A stretch of 64,000 nucleotides of DNA from Marinobacter salicampi (GCF_011074795.1 NZ_JAAMPF010000002.1:174741-238740), one strand, 5' to 3'. Positions 18,481 through 30,125 are shown, numbered from the stretch's first letter. Program-made: numbers and translations. Notes: generated by a model from the letters alone, not told the origin.

Positions 18481-18513
18481 GGGCGTCAGAACCGGTGCAG
18501 ATTAGAAGGTTGA

Positions 18514-18519
18514 TATAAT
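18514..18519 (+). promoter_or_regulatory. Perfect -10 box upstream of the NRDE gene
   Basis: TATAAT in the 109-base divergent gap between the TauE-like gene and the NRDE gene would give a leader of about 65 bases. The -35 at normal spacing is poor (ACCGGT). Confidence 0.45.
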
Positions 18520-18589
18520 ACACAAGCACGGCCAGCATTATTACCAAGAACGCGACTTAACCCATCCTTTGCCATGTCCGGAGCACTGC

Positions 18590-19375
18590 ATGTGTCTGAT
18601 TCTCTTCGCCCTGGAGCAACACCCGGACTTTCCCCTGGTGCTTGCGGCCAACCGGGATGAATTCTACCGACGTCCGACCTTACCCATGCACTGGTGGCAG
18701 GATCAGGACCTACTGGCAGGACGGGACCAACTCTCTGGCGGAACCTGGCTCGGCGTGACGCCCAGCGGGATTGTGACTGCCGTCACCAACGTCCGGGAAA
18801 GCAGCCAGGCCCCCGGCGTCAAATCCAGAGGTGAGCTGCCCATTCGGGGCCTGACCCCGGACCTGGACAACCTCGAGTCCCGACTCTGCCAGGACAGTAC
18901 GGCCTACAGCGGCTTCAACCTGGTGCGCCTTGCCGGCAATAGTGGATGGTACTTCAGCAATCGCGATTCCCACCCCGGGCGCTATCTGCACCGGGGTGTT
19001 TACGGCGTCAGCAACCATCTGCTCCAGAGTCCGTGGCCCAAGCTGGTCAAGCTGCGCCGGGAGCTTGCCCAACTGCTGGCTCCGAAGACCGCACCAAGCG
19101 CCGACACCTTGCATAGCACCTTGCTTGAGCGACTTCACGACAGAACACCTGCGCCCGACAGCATGCTGCCGGATACCGGTGTCGGAATTGCCACCGAGCG
19201 ATTTCTGTCTTCACCGTTTATTGCCAGCGATGACTACGGTACACGGGCGACTACCATAGTCACCATAAACGGTACCGGCGAGGTTAGAGTTACCGAGCAG
19301 ACCTGGCATGAGCGCGGGCACCCAGGTGAACTCCTACGTTTTTGCTGGCAGAAATCATCCGACCAGTCTGATTAG
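18590..19375 (+). CDS. NRDE family (TANGO2-like) protein
   Basis: The protein has 261 residues from the ATG at 18590, which has GGAG 8 bases upstream and gives the family's MCL start with Cys2. The name-giving Asn-Arg-Asp-Glu is in [14 protein letters not shown], followed by [11 protein letters not shown] and VTNVRE. NRDE proteins have an N-terminal-nucleophile-like fold; relatives are linked to haem handling, but no bacterial reaction is established. A longer start at 18569 would bury Cys2 and is less likely. Confidence 0.88.
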   Translation: MCLILFALEQHPDFPLVLAANRDEFYRRPTLPMHWWQDQDLLAGRDQLSGGTWLGVTPSGIVTAVTNVRESSQAPGVKSRGELPIRGLTPDLDNLESRLCQDSTAYSGFNLVRLAGNSGWYFSNRDSHPGRYLHRGVYGVSNHLLQSPWPKLVKLRRELAQLLAPKTAPSADTLHSTLLERLHDRTPAPDSMLPDTGVGIATERFLSSPFIASDDYGTRATTIVTINGTGEVRVTEQTWHERGHPGELLRFCWQKSSDQSD

Positions 19376-19386
19376 ACATCAGGCTC

Positions 19387-19395
19387 TGGTATACT
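19387..19395 (+). promoter_or_regulatory. Extended -10 promoter candidate for xseB-ispA
   Basis: TGGTATACT fits an extended -10 (TGn-TATACT) 37 bases before the xseB ATG. The -35 region is weak, as is usual for extended -10 promoters. Confidence 0.5.
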
Positions 19396-19431
19396 CCGCA
19401 AAACTCGTCCAACCGCCGGAGGCCCATAGTC

Positions 19432-19686
19432 ATGGCCGACCAGACCACTGTGCCATCCATTGCCGATTTCGAGCGTTCTCTCAATGAGCTGGAGACCCTG
19501 GTGAGGGATCTTGAGCAAGGTGAGCTGACTCTCGAGCAGTCCCTGGGTGCCTTCGAACGAGGTGTCCGGTTAACGCGGGCGTGTCAGCATGCCCTCAAAA
19601 CCGCGGAGCAGAGGGTGGAGCAACTGGTGCAACGGGAAGATGGCAGCCTGGAGACCCGGCCCTTCAGTCCCGATGAGGCAGAATGA
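19432..19686 (+). CDS. xseB: Exodeoxyribonuclease VII small subunit
   Basis: XseB is the small helical subunit of exonuclease VII, which degrades single-stranded DNA. The 84 residues include the family pattern [26 protein letters not shown] followed by FERGV and the coiled helix around [15 protein letters not shown]. It overlaps ispA by 4 bases (ATGA), the usual Gammaproteobacterial xseB-ispA-dxs arrangement. The xseA subunit gene is not in this window. Confidence 0.95.
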   Translation: MADQTTVPSIADFERSLNELETLVRDLEQGELTLEQSLGAFERGVRLTRACQHALKTAEQRVEQLVQREDGSLETRPFSPDEAE

Positions 19687-20582
19687 AAACGACCGTGTCC
19701 GATAAACGCCCCCCTTTCCTGGATAGCTACCGCTCCCGGGCGGAAACTGAACTGACGTTGAGGCTATCACAGGTCAGTGGTGCCGGCCGCCTGCAAGAAG
19801 CCATGACATACAGTGTGCTGGGAGGTGGAAAGCGCATCCGGCCAGCCCTCTGCATGGCGTCCGCCCGTGCTATGGGAGAGCCTGAAGACCGGGCTGTGCT
19901 GCCGGGCTGCGCCATTGAACTTATACACGCCTATTCGCTGATCCACGATGACCTGCCAGCCATGGACGACGACGACCTCCGCCGGGGCCGGGCCACCACC
20001 CATATTGCCTTCGATGAGGCTACCGCCATTCTGGCAGGAGATGCACTTCAGGCACTCGCCTTTGAATGGCTGAGTGAAGCACCCGGTCTCACCGATCCGG
20101 TTCGCTTGCGAATGATACGTGAGCTTGCGGTGGCAAGTGGCCATCGGGGCATGGTGGGCGGCCAGGCCATAGACCTTGCTTCCGTTGGCCAGACGCTTAC
20201 GCTTGAACGCCTGGAGCTTATGCACAGGTGCAAGACCGGTGCCCTGATCGAAGTCAGCGTAAGGCTCGGGGTCCTGACCGCCAACCGCCTGGATGACAAC
20301 CGTATCGAGTCGCTGCATGCCTACGCCAGAGCTCTGGGTCTGGCCTTTCAGGTTCAGGATGACTTGCTCGATGTGGAGGGCGACACCCAGACCCTCGGCA
20401 AGACCCAGGGCGCCGATGCGGCACGCTGCAAGCCTACCTACCCGGCCCTGTTGGGCATTGCGGGCAGCCGCGAGCACCTGGCGGGGCTTCTGCGGACTGC
20501 GCTGTCACATCTCGACGGTTTTGGCGAAGAAGCGGATGCGCTCAGAGCGATGGCGGATTTCGTGGTCGCCCGCAGCCATTGA
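19683..20582 (+). CDS. ispA: Farnesyl diphosphate synthase (geranyltranstransferase)
   Basis: IspA condenses DMAPP and GPP with IPP to make farnesyl diphosphate for quinones and undecaprenyl carriers. The 299-residue protein has the first Asp-rich motif in [15 protein letters not shown], the KTGALI motif and the second Asp-rich motif [13 protein letters not shown], with the [11 protein letters not shown]-binding segment near residue 40. It is coupled to xseB and followed by dxs after 93 bases. Confidence 0.96.
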   Translation: MKTTVSDKRPPFLDSYRSRAETELTLRLSQVSGAGRLQEAMTYSVLGGGKRIRPALCMASARAMGEPEDRAVLPGCAIELIHAYSLIHDDLPAMDDDDLRRGRATTHIAFDEATAILAGDALQALAFEWLSEAPGLTDPVRLRMIRELAVASGHRGMVGGQAIDLASVGQTLTLERLELMHRCKTGALIEVSVRLGVLTANRLDDNRIESLHAYARALGLAFQVQDDLLDVEGDTQTLGKTQGADAARCKPTYPALLGIAGSREHLAGLLRTALSHLDGFGEEADALRAMADFVVARSH

Positions 20583-20624
20583 ATAATGACCGCATTGGGT
20601 GTGAAAGTAGCAGCCTTGATCCCA

Positions 20625-20630
20625 TATAAT
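20625..20630 (+). promoter_or_regulatory. -10 box upstream of dxs
   Basis: TATAAT is in the ispA-dxs gap, 46 bases before the dxs ATG. The -35 is weak, so dxs may have its own modest promoter in addition to read-through from xseB-ispA. Confidence 0.4.
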
Positions 20631-20675
20631 ACGATTTCGTGACACACGCTCATTACCTGGATAAGACCCAAGCGG

Positions 20676-22610
20676 ATGCAGGATACCTACATATTCAAGG
20701 AAATCCCGTCACAGCAGCCCAATACACCGCTGCTGGACCAGATTGACACGCCGGACCAGCTCCGCCTGCTGTCAGAGGAACAGCTGCCCCAGCTGGCCCG
20801 GGAACTCCGCTCGTTTCTGCTGTGGTCCGTCGGGCAGACCGGGGGTCATTTCGGCGCAGGCCTTGGGGTCCTGGAGCTTACCGTCGCCCTGCATTACGTC
20901 TATAACACCCCAGAAGACCGCCTGGTCTGGGACGTGGGTCACCAGGCCTATCCCCACAAAATACTGACCGGCCGGCGCGGGCACATGGCAACCATTCGCA
21001 AGAAGAATGGTCTGGCAGGTTTCCCAAAGCGGGCAGAGAGCCCCTATGACACCTTTGGTGTTGGCCATTCCAGCACCTCCATCAGTGCAGCCCTGGGCAT
21101 GGCCATTGCTTCACAGATGCAGGGCACCGCACGCAAGAGCGTAGCGGTCATCGGGGATGGCGCCATGACCGCAGGTATGGCGTTCGAGGCCCTGAATCAT
21201 GCGGGCCATATTCGGGCTGATCTGCTGGTTATCCTGAACGATAATGACATGTCCATTTCCCACAACGTGGGCGGGTTATCGAACTATTTTGCCAAACTGC
21301 TGGCAAGCCGGACCTACAATCAGGTTCGAGACAGCAGCAAGCGGGTGCTCCAGGCGACGCCTAACCTCATGGCCCTGGCCCGCAAGACCGAAGAGCACTT
21401 CAAGGGCATGATTGCACCCGGCACCCTGTTTGAGGAGCTGGGCTTCAATTATATCGGACCTATTGATGGTCATGATTTACCACTACTGGTAGAAACCCTG
21501 GAGAACATACGAGAGCTTGATGGCCCCCAGTTTTTGCATGTGGTCACCAAGAAAGGCAAGGGCTTCGCGCTGGCAGAGGCAGATCCTATTGGCTATCACG
21601 CCATTAACAAGATTGAACCGGCACCACCTGTAGCCCCTGCCTCCGCCAGCCCGACACCCAAAAAGCCCAAATACGCCAATATCTTCGGCCAATGGCTCTG
21701 CGATGCGGCAGAACTGGATGAGCGTGTGGTTGGTATTACGCCGGCCATGTGTGAAGGCTCGGACATGCTGGCTTTCTGTCAGCGCTTCCCGAATCGCTAT
21801 TACGACGTTGCCATTGCCGAACAGCATGCCGTAACACTGGCTGCAGGCCTGGCCTGCGACGGGGCCAAACCAGTGGTCGCGATCTACTCTACCTTTTTGC
21901 AGCGTGCCTACGACCAGCTCATACACGACGTAGCCATACAGAATCTGGACGTACTGTTTGCGATCGACCGAGCAGGCCTAGTCGGCGAAGATGGCCCAAC
22001 CCACGCCGGCGCATTCGACCTGAGCTACCTCCGGTGCATCCCCAACCTCATTGTCATGACCCCGTCCGACGAAAATGAGACCCGGCAGCTTCTGCACACA
22101 GGCCTTACCTTTTCCGGCCCGGCAGCCGTGCGCTATCCTCGTGGCACAGGGCCCGGCGCGGCTGTTAACCAGCACCTTGAGCCCCTTCCCATCGGCAAAG
22201 GCCAGCGTGTCAGAGAAGGCAAGACCGTGGCGATCCTGAACTTCGGCACACTGCTGAGCTCGGCTCTGGATGTGGCAAACAGCCTCGGTGCCACCGTGGC
22301 TGACATGCGATTTGTGAAACCCCTTGATGAAGCGCTTATTCTGGAGCTGGCCACGCAGCATGAATTGCTGGTGACCGTTGAGGAAAACGCCATTGCAGGT
22401 GGCGCTGGCAGTGCGGTGTCAGAATTTCTTAACGCCCAGGGCGTCGATATTCCGATGCTTAACCTGGGACTACCGGATCTGTTCGTCGATCACGGCAAGC
22501 GCGAAGAGTTGCTGGCCGAGTGTGGCCTGGACAGCGATGGCATGCTCGCAGCGGTGCGAAAACGACTGGATCGCATGAAGACAGGCAAAACCCTCAAAGC
22601 CCTACCCTAG
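20676..22610 (+). CDS. dxs: 1-Deoxy-D-xylulose-5-phosphate synthase
   Basis: Dxs joins pyruvate and glyceraldehyde-3-phosphate using thiamine diphosphate, the entry step of the MEP pathway; its product also feeds thiamine and pyridoxal synthesis. The 644 residues show [14 protein letters not shown], the ThDP/Mg motif [25 protein letters not shown], and the transketolase segment [15 protein letters not shown]. It follows xseB-ispA in the conserved order and converges on ribA, 19 bases away. Confidence 0.97.
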   Translation: MQDTYIFKEIPSQQPNTPLLDQIDTPDQLRLLSEEQLPQLARELRSFLLWSVGQTGGHFGAGLGVLELTVALHYVYNTPEDRLVWDVGHQAYPHKILTGRRGHMATIRKKNGLAGFPKRAESPYDTFGVGHSSTSISAALGMAIASQMQGTARKSVAVIGDGAMTAGMAFEALNHAGHIRADLLVILNDNDMSISHNVGGLSNYFAKLLASRTYNQVRDSSKRVLQATPNLMALARKTEEHFKGMIAPGTLFEELGFNYIGPIDGHDLPLLVETLENIRELDGPQFLHVVTKKGKGFALAEADPIGYHAINKIEPAPPVAPASASPTPKKPKYANIFGQWLCDAAELDERVVGITPAMCEGSDMLAFCQRFPNRYYDVAIAEQHAVTLAAGLACDGAKPVVAIYSTFLQRAYDQLIHDVAIQNLDVLFAIDRAGLVGEDGPTHAGAFDLSYLRCIPNLIVMTPSDENETRQLLHTGLTFSGPAAVRYPRGTGPGAAVNQHLEPLPIGKGQRVREGKTVAILNFGTLLSSALDVANSLGATVADMRFVKPLDEALILELATQHELLVTVEENAIAGGAGSAVSEFLNAQGVDIPMLNLGLPDLFVDHGKREELLAECGLDSDGMLAAVRKRLDRMKTGKTLKALP

Positions 22611-22629
22611 AGAACCGGAAGCGGCCGGG

Positions 22630-23244
22630 TCAGAGCCCCGGGTCGTCATCCTGATGGGTTTCCAGCCAGTGGCCCAGCTTGCTCTGCTTGGTATTGAGAT
22701 AGTGCTCGTTGTGGGGATTGCGGCCCACATGGATCGCCACTCGCTCGGCAATCTCGATGCCCAGCTCCTCAAGCGCCAACACCTTCTTGGGGTTGTTGGT
22801 CATCAGCTTGAGGCTGCGAATGCCCAGGTGGCCCAGCATGTCCCGGCACATGGTGTAATCTCTCAGGTCGGCTGCAAAGCCCAGCTGCTCGTTGGCCTCG
22901 ACTGTGTCGGCACCTTGATCCTGCAGATTGTAAGCGCGGATTTTGTTGAGCAGGCCAATACCCCGCCCTTCCTGACGCAGATATAGCAGTATGCCTCTGC
23001 CTTCGCGGGCGATGCTGCGCAATGCTTCCTCGAGCTGGTAACCGCAATCACACCGCATACTGTAGAGCGCATCGCCGGTCAGGCATTCGGAGTGGGTTCG
23101 GGCCAGCATGGGCTCGGGATTATCCAGCGGACCGAGTGTGAGGGCGATATGCTCCTTCCCTGTGGCCAATTCCTCAAAGCCATGCATATCGAACACACCA
23201 AAAGGCGTCGGTAATCGGCAGGTCTGGATGTAGCGAACGACCAC
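22630..23244 (-). CDS. ribA: GTP cyclohydrolase II
   Basis: RibA opens GTP to the first pyrimidine intermediate of riboflavin synthesis. The 204 residues carry the zinc-binding cysteines in [18 protein letters not shown], the catalytic [17 protein letters not shown] and the LMTNNPKK tail motif. It is the mono-functional form without a DHBP synthase domain. There is no FMN-riboswitch-like leader in the 200 bases upstream. Confidence 0.96.
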   Translation of the reverse strand: MVVRYIQTCRLPTPFGVFDMHGFEELATGKEHIALTLGPLDNPEPMLARTHSECLTGDALYSMRCDCGYQLEEALRSIAREGRGILLYLRQEGRGIGLLNKIRAYNLQDQGADTVEANEQLGFAADLRDYTMCRDMLGHLGIRSLKLMTNNPKKVLALEELGIEIAERVAIHVGRNPHNEHYLNTKQSKLGHWLETHQDDDPGL

Positions 23245-23301
23245 AGCATTCCCTCGTGTGTATAAACTGGCCGCGCATTTTAGCAGAAGCTGTACTTTGG
23301 G

Positions 23302-23339
23302 CGTAGTTTGATTGGCCTGTTTAAGGTTATCAAACTACG
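23302..23339. repeat. Perfect 11-bp inverted repeat between ribA and moaA
   Basis: CGTAGTTTGAT and its exact reverse complement ATCAAACTACG flank a 16-base spacer. It lies 57 bases upstream of the ribA start and over 100 bases past the moaA stop. No T-run follows on either strand, so it may be an operator or a leader stem-loop rather than an intrinsic terminator. Confidence 0.6.
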
Positions 23340-23446
23340 GCAGGGGCGCGGATACCCTAATGAGCGTGAACACTTACGCTGACTGAAGCCATACAGATTG
23401 GCGATAAGCTGAACGAATGCGGGGAAACCGGATCAGCGAAGCTTGA

Positions 23447-24457
23447 TCAGCCGCCGGTCGCGCTCATGAAACGAAGGATCTGAGGCTCTTCATCCAGATC
23501 AAAATGGTGTTTTTCAGGTTTCAGTGCCATGGCCTCACGGAGCGCTGCCTGCACCCTGGCATCCACAGCCTCGCTGCCCGCATCGCCTTCGCGCAATACC
23601 CGACGCAGATCCATTGAGTGCTCATTGCCAAGGCAGAGTAGCAACCGCCCCTCGGTGGTAACCCGAACCCGGTTGCAGTCACCGCAGAAATTGTGGCTGT
23701 GGGGTGAAATGAAGCCAATGCGGTTGTCGTGACCCGGTGCACGGTAGTAACGGGAGGGGCCCCCGGTTGCATCACCGACCGCCTCCAGTTTATACCGCTC
23801 AGCAATCAGGCTGCGGATCTCCGCACTTGGGATAAACGCTTCTGCCCGGTTGTGCTCAGTAATAATGCCCAAGGGCATCTCTTCAATAAAGCTCAGGTCC
23901 AGACCTTTGGCCCGCGCGAACTCAACCAGGGAAAGAACCTCATCGTCATTGCGGCCCCGCAATATGACGGCGTTCAGTTTGGTATGCTCAAAACCGGCCG
24001 CCCGGGCCGCCTCAATCCCGCTCAGTACCTGGCCCAGGCGTCCGGTTCGGGTGAGTTCTCGAAATCGCTCAGTATCCAGACTGTCGAGACTGATGTTCAG
24101 CCTGTTCAGACCGGCTTTGCGAAGAGGCTCTGCGAGATCCTGAAGACGCCCACCATTAGTGGTCATGCAGAGCTCTTCTAGACCCGGCAGTGTCGCCATG
24201 GACTTGACCAGGTCGACTATGCCCGGGCGTACCAGGGGTTCACCCCCGGTCAGTCGGATCTTGGTGACTCCAGAGGCCACGAGATTGCGAGCCAGAACGA
24301 CCATTTCCTCCAGGGACAGCACTTCCGATTTGGGCAGGAACTGCATGTCCTCGGACATACAATACACACACCGGAAATCACAGCGGTCAGTGACGGATAT
24401 CCGGACGTAGGTTACCTGACGACCAAAATCATCGACGAGGGTTTTTTGCACGCCCAT
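23447..24457 (-). CDS. moaA: GTP 3',8-cyclase (molybdenum cofactor synthesis)
   Basis: MoaA is a radical-SAM enzyme that makes the first intermediate of molybdopterin synthesis from GTP. The 336 residues include the N-terminal cluster motif CDFRCVYC, the C-terminal cluster cysteines in [20 protein letters not shown] and the terminal Gly-Gly that is functional in this family. The ATG at 24457 begins one base after the moaC stop, favouring this start over the one at 24490 inside moaC. Confidence 0.96.
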   Translation of the reverse strand: MGVQKTLVDDFGRQVTYVRISVTDRCDFRCVYCMSEDMQFLPKSEVLSLEEMVVLARNLVASGVTKIRLTGGEPLVRPGIVDLVKSMATLPGLEELCMTTNGGRLQDLAEPLRKAGLNRLNISLDSLDTERFRELTRTGRLGQVLSGIEAARAAGFEHTKLNAVILRGRNDDEVLSLVEFARAKGLDLSFIEEMPLGIITEHNRAEAFIPSAEIRSLIAERYKLEAVGDATGGPSRYYRAPGHDNRIGFISPHSHNFCGDCNRVRVTTEGRLLLCLGNEHSMDLRRVLREGDAGSEAVDARVQAALREAMALKPEKHHFDLDEEPQILRFMSATGG

Positions 24458-24458
24458 A

Positions 24459-24935
24459 TCAGGCTGACTTCCAATGCCCACTGCGCCCACCTTTCTTTTC
24501 CAGCAGGCGAATGCGCTCGATGGTCATGCCCCGGTCCACTGCCTTGCACATATCATAAAGGGTCAGAGCCGCTACCGAGGCCGCTGTCAGAGCCTCCATT
24601 TCAACACCGGTCTGGCCGGACAACTTGCAGAAGGTTTCGATATGAATCGCATCGGGATTATGGGATGGCGTCAGCTCGACCTTGACTGAACTGAGGTTCA
24701 GGGCGTGACACAGGGGAATAAGTTCATGGGTCTTCTTCGCGGCCATAATGCCGGCCACCCTGGCGACCGCCAACACGTCACCCTTGGGATGCTGACCTTC
24801 TACAATCATGGCAAGGGTCTCAGGCGCCATGTATATGTAGGCTTCTGCGCGGGCTTCACGCACCGTTTCGGACTTTGAAGAAACGTCCACCATCCGGGCT
24901 GCGCCCTTTTCATCGAGATGAGTTAGTTCGCTCAC
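24459..24935 (-). CDS. moaC: Cyclic pyranopterin monophosphate synthase
   Basis: MoaC converts the MoaA product to cyclic pyranopterin monophosphate. The 158 residues show the conserved [26 protein letters not shown], the [11 protein letters not shown] segment and the catalytic Lys region [10 protein letters not shown]. It is encoded immediately before moaA, so the two consecutive steps are co-expressed. The Nudix-ThiE gene lies 25 bases to the left on the same strand... the order on the minus strand being argJ, Nudix-ThiE, moaC, moaA. Confidence 0.96.
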   Translation of the reverse strand: MSELTHLDEKGAARMVDVSSKSETVREARAEAYIYMAPETLAMIVEGQHPKGDVLAVARVAGIMAAKKTHELIPLCHALNLSSVKVELTPSHNPDAIHIETFCKLSGQTGVEMEALTAASVAALTLYDMCKAVDRGMTIERIRLLEKKGGRSGHWKSA

Positions 24936-24960
24936 AAACGCTCCTGTCCGGACATTTCTG

Positions 24961-25914
24961 TCAGCATAACAGATTAGCCCCGCGCCACCAGTTTCCTATG
25001 CCGGCGACACCCTGCCCGCCACAAGCCCGAACCTTCTCCAGATCGGAGCGCCTTAGGCCACCCAGGGCGTAAACGGGCACGGGTGAATCTTCCACCAGAG
25101 CGGTAAAGCGCTCCCAGCCCATAGCCGGCGCTCCAGGATGGCTGGCGGTGGGCGTAACCGGACCGAGGGTTACGAAGTCGGCACCCAGAGCGACAGCATG
25201 GCTGATCTGGCAGGCGTTGTGGCAGGACACCGCCAGCCAGCGATCTGGTGAAAAGGGACGCTTTTCACACGCTGACGCCTGGGCCCAGGTGAGATGCACA
25301 CCCGCTGCCTCGACTGGGGCATGGGGGCCATGGACCAGTAGCTCTGAACCCGCCTCACGGCAAAGCTCCCGGGCTTCCGTCACCATTGCGCGGTAGTCTG
25401 CCCGGTCCAGCCAGGGTGCCCGAAGCACTACCAACGGAACACAGTTGCGGGCGAGACTGTCCTGGAGCTGGACCAAGCCCTCTGTGACCGTACGGAAGCC
25501 ACCGGTAATGCCATAATAGTCAGGCAGCCGGAGTGCCCGGATAATCGATCGGTTGGCGGCTGGAAAATCCTCATCACGCAAGTCGTCAATTACGCGCCAG
25601 CCAATGGGCTGTCCTTCCCTGCCCTCGGGGTTCCCCTCAAATGCGGCGGTTTGCCAGACATCCAAAAAAACCTTCTTGTCGCCGTAGTCGTGGCGGATAC
25701 CGATGACCGGCTGCCACTGACCAGCCTCCGTCTCCAGCCCGGTCTCCTCGGCCAGCTCACGGACCAGCGCCTGGCGTATGTCCTCGTCCGCCTCAACTTT
25801 ACCGCCGGGGAACTCAAGCAGGCCTCCCTGGTGGACATGATCCGGCCGACGGGCAATAAGAACTCTGTCACCGGACCGCACCACCGCGACGGCCACATGG
25901 ACTTCAGCCTTCAT
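24961..25914 (-). CDS. Nudix hydrolase (MutT-like) fused to a ThiE-like domain
   Basis: The 317-residue protein has an N-terminal Nudix domain (residues 1-130) with the complete box [25 protein letters not shown], and a C-terminal TIM-barrel half resembling thiamine phosphate synthase/TenI (about 145-310), with [35 protein letters not shown] and VYALGGL. The Nudix part probably cleans oxidised nucleotides such as 8-oxo-dGTP. In many Proteobacteria this fusion sits near argJ and secA, as here. Whether the ThiE part is catalytic is unknown. Confidence 0.9.
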   Translation of the reverse strand: MKAEVHVAVAVVRSGDRVLIARRPDHVHQGGLLEFPGGKVEADEDIRQALVRELAEETGLETEAGQWQPVIGIRHDYGDKKVFLDVWQTAAFEGNPEGREGQPIGWRVIDDLRDEDFPAANRSIIRALRLPDYYGITGGFRTVTEGLVQLQDSLARNCVPLVVLRAPWLDRADYRAMVTEARELCREAGSELLVHGPHAPVEAAGVHLTWAQASACEKRPFSPDRWLAVSCHNACQISHAVALGADFVTLGPVTPTASHPGAPAMGWERFTALVEDSPVPVYALGGLRRSDLEKVRACGGQGVAGIGNWWRGANLLC

Positions 25915-25945
25915 GGAAGCCGGCTCAACACCACCATAAGCAACC

Positions 25946-27163
25946 TCAGGAACGGTACTCGGCGTTTATTGTCACGTAGTCGTGGGAGAAATCGCATGTC
26001 CAGACCCGCTCCCTGATCTCACCCCGGTTGAGGTTTATCGCAATAGTAATCTCCGGTTCATTCATCACCGCCTGACCACGTTCCTCGCTGTAGTCATCAG
26101 CACGGCCACCGCCCCGAACCAGGCAGACATCGCCCAGATGGATGGTCAACGCATCCAGATCCAGGTCCGGAACCCCGGCTCTTCCCACCGCCGCCAGAAT
26201 ACGACCCCAATTGGGGTCTGATGCATACAGAGCAGTCTTCACCAATGGCGAATGGGCAATGGTGTAGGCCACGTCCAACGCCTCCTTCTGGGATGCGGCG
26301 CCACTGACCTCAATGGTGATGAACTTGGTCGCCCCTTCGCCGTCCCGCACGATGGCATGGGCCAGAGTCATGAATACCTCCCTCAGAGCCTCTCTGAGTT
26401 CCGGCAGCAGCAGGCTGTCGCTGTTAATTTCTTCATTGCCGGCCTTGCCGGTGGCTATCAGCATGCAGGCGTCATTGGTCGAGGTATCGCCATCAATGGT
26501 TATGCGGTTGAAGGACTCTTCGCCCAACTCTGATGCGAGCACCTGGAGGAGCCTGGGCTCAATGTTGGCATCGGTGGCCAGAAATCCCAGCATGGTCGCC
26601 ATATTGGGGCGAATCATTCCTGCGCCCTTGCTTATGCCAGAAATGGTGATGGTGTCATCACCCAGCCTGAACCGTTTGCTGGCCCCTTTGGGCAGGGTAT
26701 CAGTGGTCATGATGCCATGGGCCGCGTCAGTCCATCCGTTAGCATCCAAGGCCTGGATGGCAGCCGGCAGCGCAGGCACAAGCCGGTCAGTTGGCAGCGG
26801 CTCGCCGATGACTCCGGTGGAAAACGGCAGTACCTGGGCCGCTTCAACACCAGTTTCCTTGGCCAGAGCCTGGCAGCAGGCCCGGGCATCGGCAAGACCC
26901 TGGGCACCGGTGCCGGCATTGGCGTTACCGGTGTTGATCAACAGATAGCGCGGGCTTGCATCCGACATGTGCTGCCGGGCCAGGGTCACCGGCGCCGCAC
27001 AGAATTGGTTGCGGGTGAATATGCCGGCCACGTGGCTGCCCTCATCCACTTCAATAACCACCAGATCCTTGCGCCCGGGTTTTTTAATGCCGGCACTGGT
27101 CACACCAAGCCGAACGCCGACTACCGGGAAAAATTCTGGTAACGGTCCTAATCCTACCGCCAT
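25946..27163 (-). CDS. argJ: Bifunctional glutamate N-acetyltransferase / amino-acid acetyltransferase
   Basis: ArgJ transfers acetyl from N-acetylornithine to glutamate and often also uses acetyl-CoA, in the cyclic arginine pathway. The 405-residue precursor self-cleaves before the Thr nucleophile in GIMTTDTLPKGA. Other conserved parts are the INTGNANAGTG oxyanion segment, DGDTSTNDACMLIATG and SDPNWGRILAA. It follows secA on the same strand, separated by a strong terminator, so it should have its own promoter. Confidence 0.96.
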   Translation of the reverse strand: MAVGLGPLPEFFPVVGVRLGVTSAGIKKPGRKDLVVIEVDEGSHVAGIFTRNQFCAAPVTLARQHMSDASPRYLLINTGNANAGTGAQGLADARACCQALAKETGVEAAQVLPFSTGVIGEPLPTDRLVPALPAAIQALDANGWTDAAHGIMTTDTLPKGASKRFRLGDDTITISGISKGAGMIRPNMATMLGFLATDANIEPRLLQVLASELGEESFNRITIDGDTSTNDACMLIATGKAGNEEINSDSLLLPELREALREVFMTLAHAIVRDGEGATKFITIEVSGAASQKEALDVAYTIAHSPLVKTALYASDPNWGRILAAVGRAGVPDLDLDALTIHLGDVCLVRGGGRADDYSEERGQAVMNEPEITIAINLNRGEIRERVWTCDFSHDYVTINAEYRS

Positions 27164-27199
27164 GGGTGCCTCCTCGTGGATTTGTGTCAGCCTGCAAGC

Positions 27200-27230
27200 A
27201 AAAACCCGCAGCCTGTTTTCAGGGTGCGGG
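27200..27230 (-). terminator. Intrinsic terminator after secA
   Basis: On the minus strand the stem CCCGCA-C-CCTG pairs with CAGG-C-TGCGGG around an AAAA loop, followed by five T. It lies 33 bases after the secA stop and just before argJ. Confidence 0.88.
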
Positions 27231-27262
27231 CGCTGCGTTAGTCCTCTGTCACGGACGCCAGC

Positions 27263-30001
27263 TCAGCTGATTTTGCCGTGACACTGCTTGTACTTTTTAC
27301 CCGACCCACAGGGACAGGGCTCATTGCGACCCACTTTGCGCTCCTGTCGAACGAAGGTATCCCGAATGGCCTGCTGTTGGGCGCCCTCTCCGCTTTCAGG
27401 TTTCGGCTCTGCAGTAGCGCTAGTCTCATCATGACGCAATTTGGCGGCCGCCAACTGTCGGTCCAGCTCTTCGCGACGACGGCGTTCCACCTCTTCCATC
27501 TCTTCCTTGGTCTGAACCTTGACGTGGCAAAGAACCCGGGTCACGTCACGCTTCATGGTTTCAAGCATGGTCTCGAACAGATTGAAGGCCTCGCGCTTAT
27601 ATTCCTGCTTGGGGTTCTTTTGGGCATAACCCCGCAAATGAATGCCCCGGCGCAGGTGGTCCATGTTGGACAGGTGCTCCTTCCAGAGCGTATCCATCAC
27701 CTGCAGGAAGACCTGCTTCTCGAAGTTGCGCATGGGCTGGGCACCGACCACTTCCTCCTTGGCACGATAGGCCGCCACGACCTCTTCAAGAATACGCTCG
27801 CGCAGATTTTCCTCAAACAGCTTCTCGTCTTCATCCAGCCATTTCTGAATGGGGAGGTCGATGGCCATCTCGGACTGCAGCTGGGCTTCGAGACCGGAGA
27901 CATCCCACTGCTCAGGCATACTCTGAGGCGGTATGTACTCAGTGATCACTGCATTCACCACATCTTCGCGTATGGTGTCGACCATTTCCGAAATGTCTTC
28001 CGACGACATGACCTCATTGCGCTGATCGTAAATTACCGTACGCTGGTCATTGGCAACATCATCATATTCCAGCAGGGTCTTACGCATATCGAAGTTTCGG
28101 CCTTCGACTTTGCGCTGGGACTTTTCGATGGCGTTGGTCACCATCCGGTGCTCAATGGCCTCCCCCTTCTTCATGCCCATGGCCTGCATGATGTTCTTGA
28201 CCCGGTCCGGTGCAAAAATCCGCATCAGGTTGTCTTCCAGGGAGAGGAAGAAGCGGGAGGAGCCCGGATCACCCTGACGCCCGGCCCGGCCTCGCAGCTG
28301 GTTGTCGATACGGCGTGATTCATGGCGCTCGGTACCGATGATGTGAAGGCCGCCGGCTTCGAGAATCTGGTTATGACGCTCGCTCCAGGCTGCCTTGATC
28401 TTGGCGACCTCTTCTTCGGAAGGATTCTCCAGACCCGCAACCTCATGCTCCCAGTTACCCCCGAGCACGATGTCAGTACCACGGCCCGCCATGTTGGTCG
28501 CAATGGTCACCGCCCCCGGGCGGCCAGCCTGGGCAATGATCTGGGCTTCGCTCTCGTGCTGCTTGGCGTTAAGGATCTTGTGGTCAAGCTTGGCCTTCTT
28601 GAGAAGCATGGATAGCAACTCAGAGGCTTCGATTGAGGCGGTACCCACAAGAATCGGCCGTCCTTCCGCGGTCACGTCCTTGATTTCGTCAATAATGGCG
28701 TGGAACTTCTCTTCCTGGGTGAGATAAATCAGGTCATTGTAATCAATCCGGCGGATAGGCTTGTTGGGCGGTATAACCACCACATCGAGCCCATAAATTT
28801 GCCGGAACTCGAATGCTTCCGTATCCGCCGTACCGGTCATACCGGCCAGCTTGTCGTAGAGCCTGAAGTAGTTCTGGAAGGTCGTCGAGGCCAGAGTCTG
28901 GCTTTCGGCGTGGATGGGCATCCCTTCCTTCGCCTCGATAGCCTGGTGCAGCCCTTCGCTCCAACGACGGCCGGGCATGGTACGCCCCGTATGCTCGTCG
29001 ACGATAACGACCTGGTCGCCCTGGATGATGTAATCCACATCCTTCTGGAACAGATGATGGGCCCGCAAAGCCGAGTGGACGTGGTGCAACAGGCTCAGAT
29101 TGGTGGCTGAGTATAAACTCTCGCCTTCTGCAAGCAGGCCGCGCTCTGACAATAGCTGCTCCACCTTCTCATGGCCGGCCTCGGTCAGGTCTACCTGGCG
29201 GGTTTTCTCATCGATTGTAAAGTCGCCCTCCGGATCGCCTTCCTCGGGTATCTCACCTTTCACCAGGCTGGGGACAAGTGTGTTTACTTCCCGGTACATC
29301 TTGGAGCTGTCTTCGGCAGCACCGGAAATGATCAGCGGTGTACGGGCTTCATCGATGAGAATGGAGTCGACTTCGTCGACGATGGCGTAGTGCATACCTC
29401 GCTGGACCTTGTCAGCGGTGCTGAAGGCCATGTTGTCGCGCAGGTAGTCAAAGCCGAACTCGTTGTTAGTACCGTAGGTTATGTCTGCCGCATAGGCGTT
29501 GCGCTTCTCTTCGGTGCTCTGGCCTGCGACCACGACACCCACCTGCATGCCCAGGAAACGGTAGAGCTTCCCCATCCACTCCGCATCCCGGCGTGCCAGG
29601 TAATCATTGACGGTGACCACGTGCACGCCTTTTCCGCTAAGCGCGTTCAGGTAAACAGCAGCGGTGGCCACCAGGGTCTTGCCCTCACCGGTTTTCATCT
29701 CGGCAATGTGGCCTTCATGAAGGGTGATACCACCGATGAGCTGGACATCAAAGTGCCTCATGCCCATCACACGCCGACTGCCCTCGCGGACAGTGGCAAA
29801 GGCTTCCGGCAAAATCCGGTCGATGCTCTCACCCTCATCAAGACGGCGACGAAACTCAATAGTCTTACCCTGCAATTCCGAGTCCGACAGCGCTTCAAAT
29901 CCCTCTTCGAGTTCATTGATACGTGTGACAATCTTTCGCATGCGTTTGATTTCGCGTGCGTTTTTACTGCCGAACATCTTGGTTGCAAGCTTCGTGAACA
30001 T
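27263..30001 (-). CDS. secA: Preprotein translocase ATPase SecA
   Basis: SecA drives preproteins through SecYEG using ATP. From the ATG at 30001 ([14 protein letters not shown]) it is 912 residues, the normal length; an in-frame start at 30052 adds 17 unconserved residues. Visible are [14 protein letters not shown] (Walker A), [20 protein letters not shown] (Walker B), [23 protein letters not shown] and [15 protein letters not shown], and the C-terminal zinc motif [14 protein letters not shown] used for SecB binding. Confidence 0.98.
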   Translation of the reverse strand: MFTKLATKMFGSKNAREIKRMRKIVTRINELEEGFEALSDSELQGKTIEFRRRLDEGESIDRILPEAFATVREGSRRVMGMRHFDVQLIGGITLHEGHIAEMKTGEGKTLVATAAVYLNALSGKGVHVVTVNDYLARRDAEWMGKLYRFLGMQVGVVVAGQSTEEKRNAYAADITYGTNNEFGFDYLRDNMAFSTADKVQRGMHYAIVDEVDSILIDEARTPLIISGAAEDSSKMYREVNTLVPSLVKGEIPEEGDPEGDFTIDEKTRQVDLTEAGHEKVEQLLSERGLLAEGESLYSATNLSLLHHVHSALRAHHLFQKDVDYIIQGDQVVIVDEHTGRTMPGRRWSEGLHQAIEAKEGMPIHAESQTLASTTFQNYFRLYDKLAGMTGTADTEAFEFRQIYGLDVVVIPPNKPIRRIDYNDLIYLTQEEKFHAIIDEIKDVTAEGRPILVGTASIEASELLSMLLKKAKLDHKILNAKQHESEAQIIAQAGRPGAVTIATNMAGRGTDIVLGGNWEHEVAGLENPSEEEVAKIKAAWSERHNQILEAGGLHIIGTERHESRRIDNQLRGRAGRQGDPGSSRFFLSLEDNLMRIFAPDRVKNIMQAMGMKKGEAIEHRMVTNAIEKSQRKVEGRNFDMRKTLLEYDDVANDQRTVIYDQRNEVMSSEDISEMVDTIREDVVNAVITEYIPPQSMPEQWDVSGLEAQLQSEMAIDLPIQKWLDEDEKLFEENLRERILEEVVAAYRAKEEVVGAQPMRNFEKQVFLQVMDTLWKEHLSNMDHLRRGIHLRGYAQKNPKQEYKREAFNLFETMLETMKRDVTRVLCHVKVQTKEEMEEVERRRREELDRQLAAAKLRHDETSATAEPKPESGEGAQQQAIRDTFVRQERKVGRNEPCPCGSGKKYKQCHGKIS

Positions 30002-30125
30002 AGACCACTGCTTCTCTGGTTTTTCGGAGAGCGTTTGATTCGAGGAAACCAACGCACGGTCACGGCCAGGTGGCGGTCAGAAAAACACACTGACACAATG
30101 CTTAACCCGCACCGGTGAAGACGGC

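Noticed and set aside
23245..23446. FMN riboswitch upstream of ribA
   Set aside because: The conserved riboswitch core is absent; only a plain inverted repeat is present.
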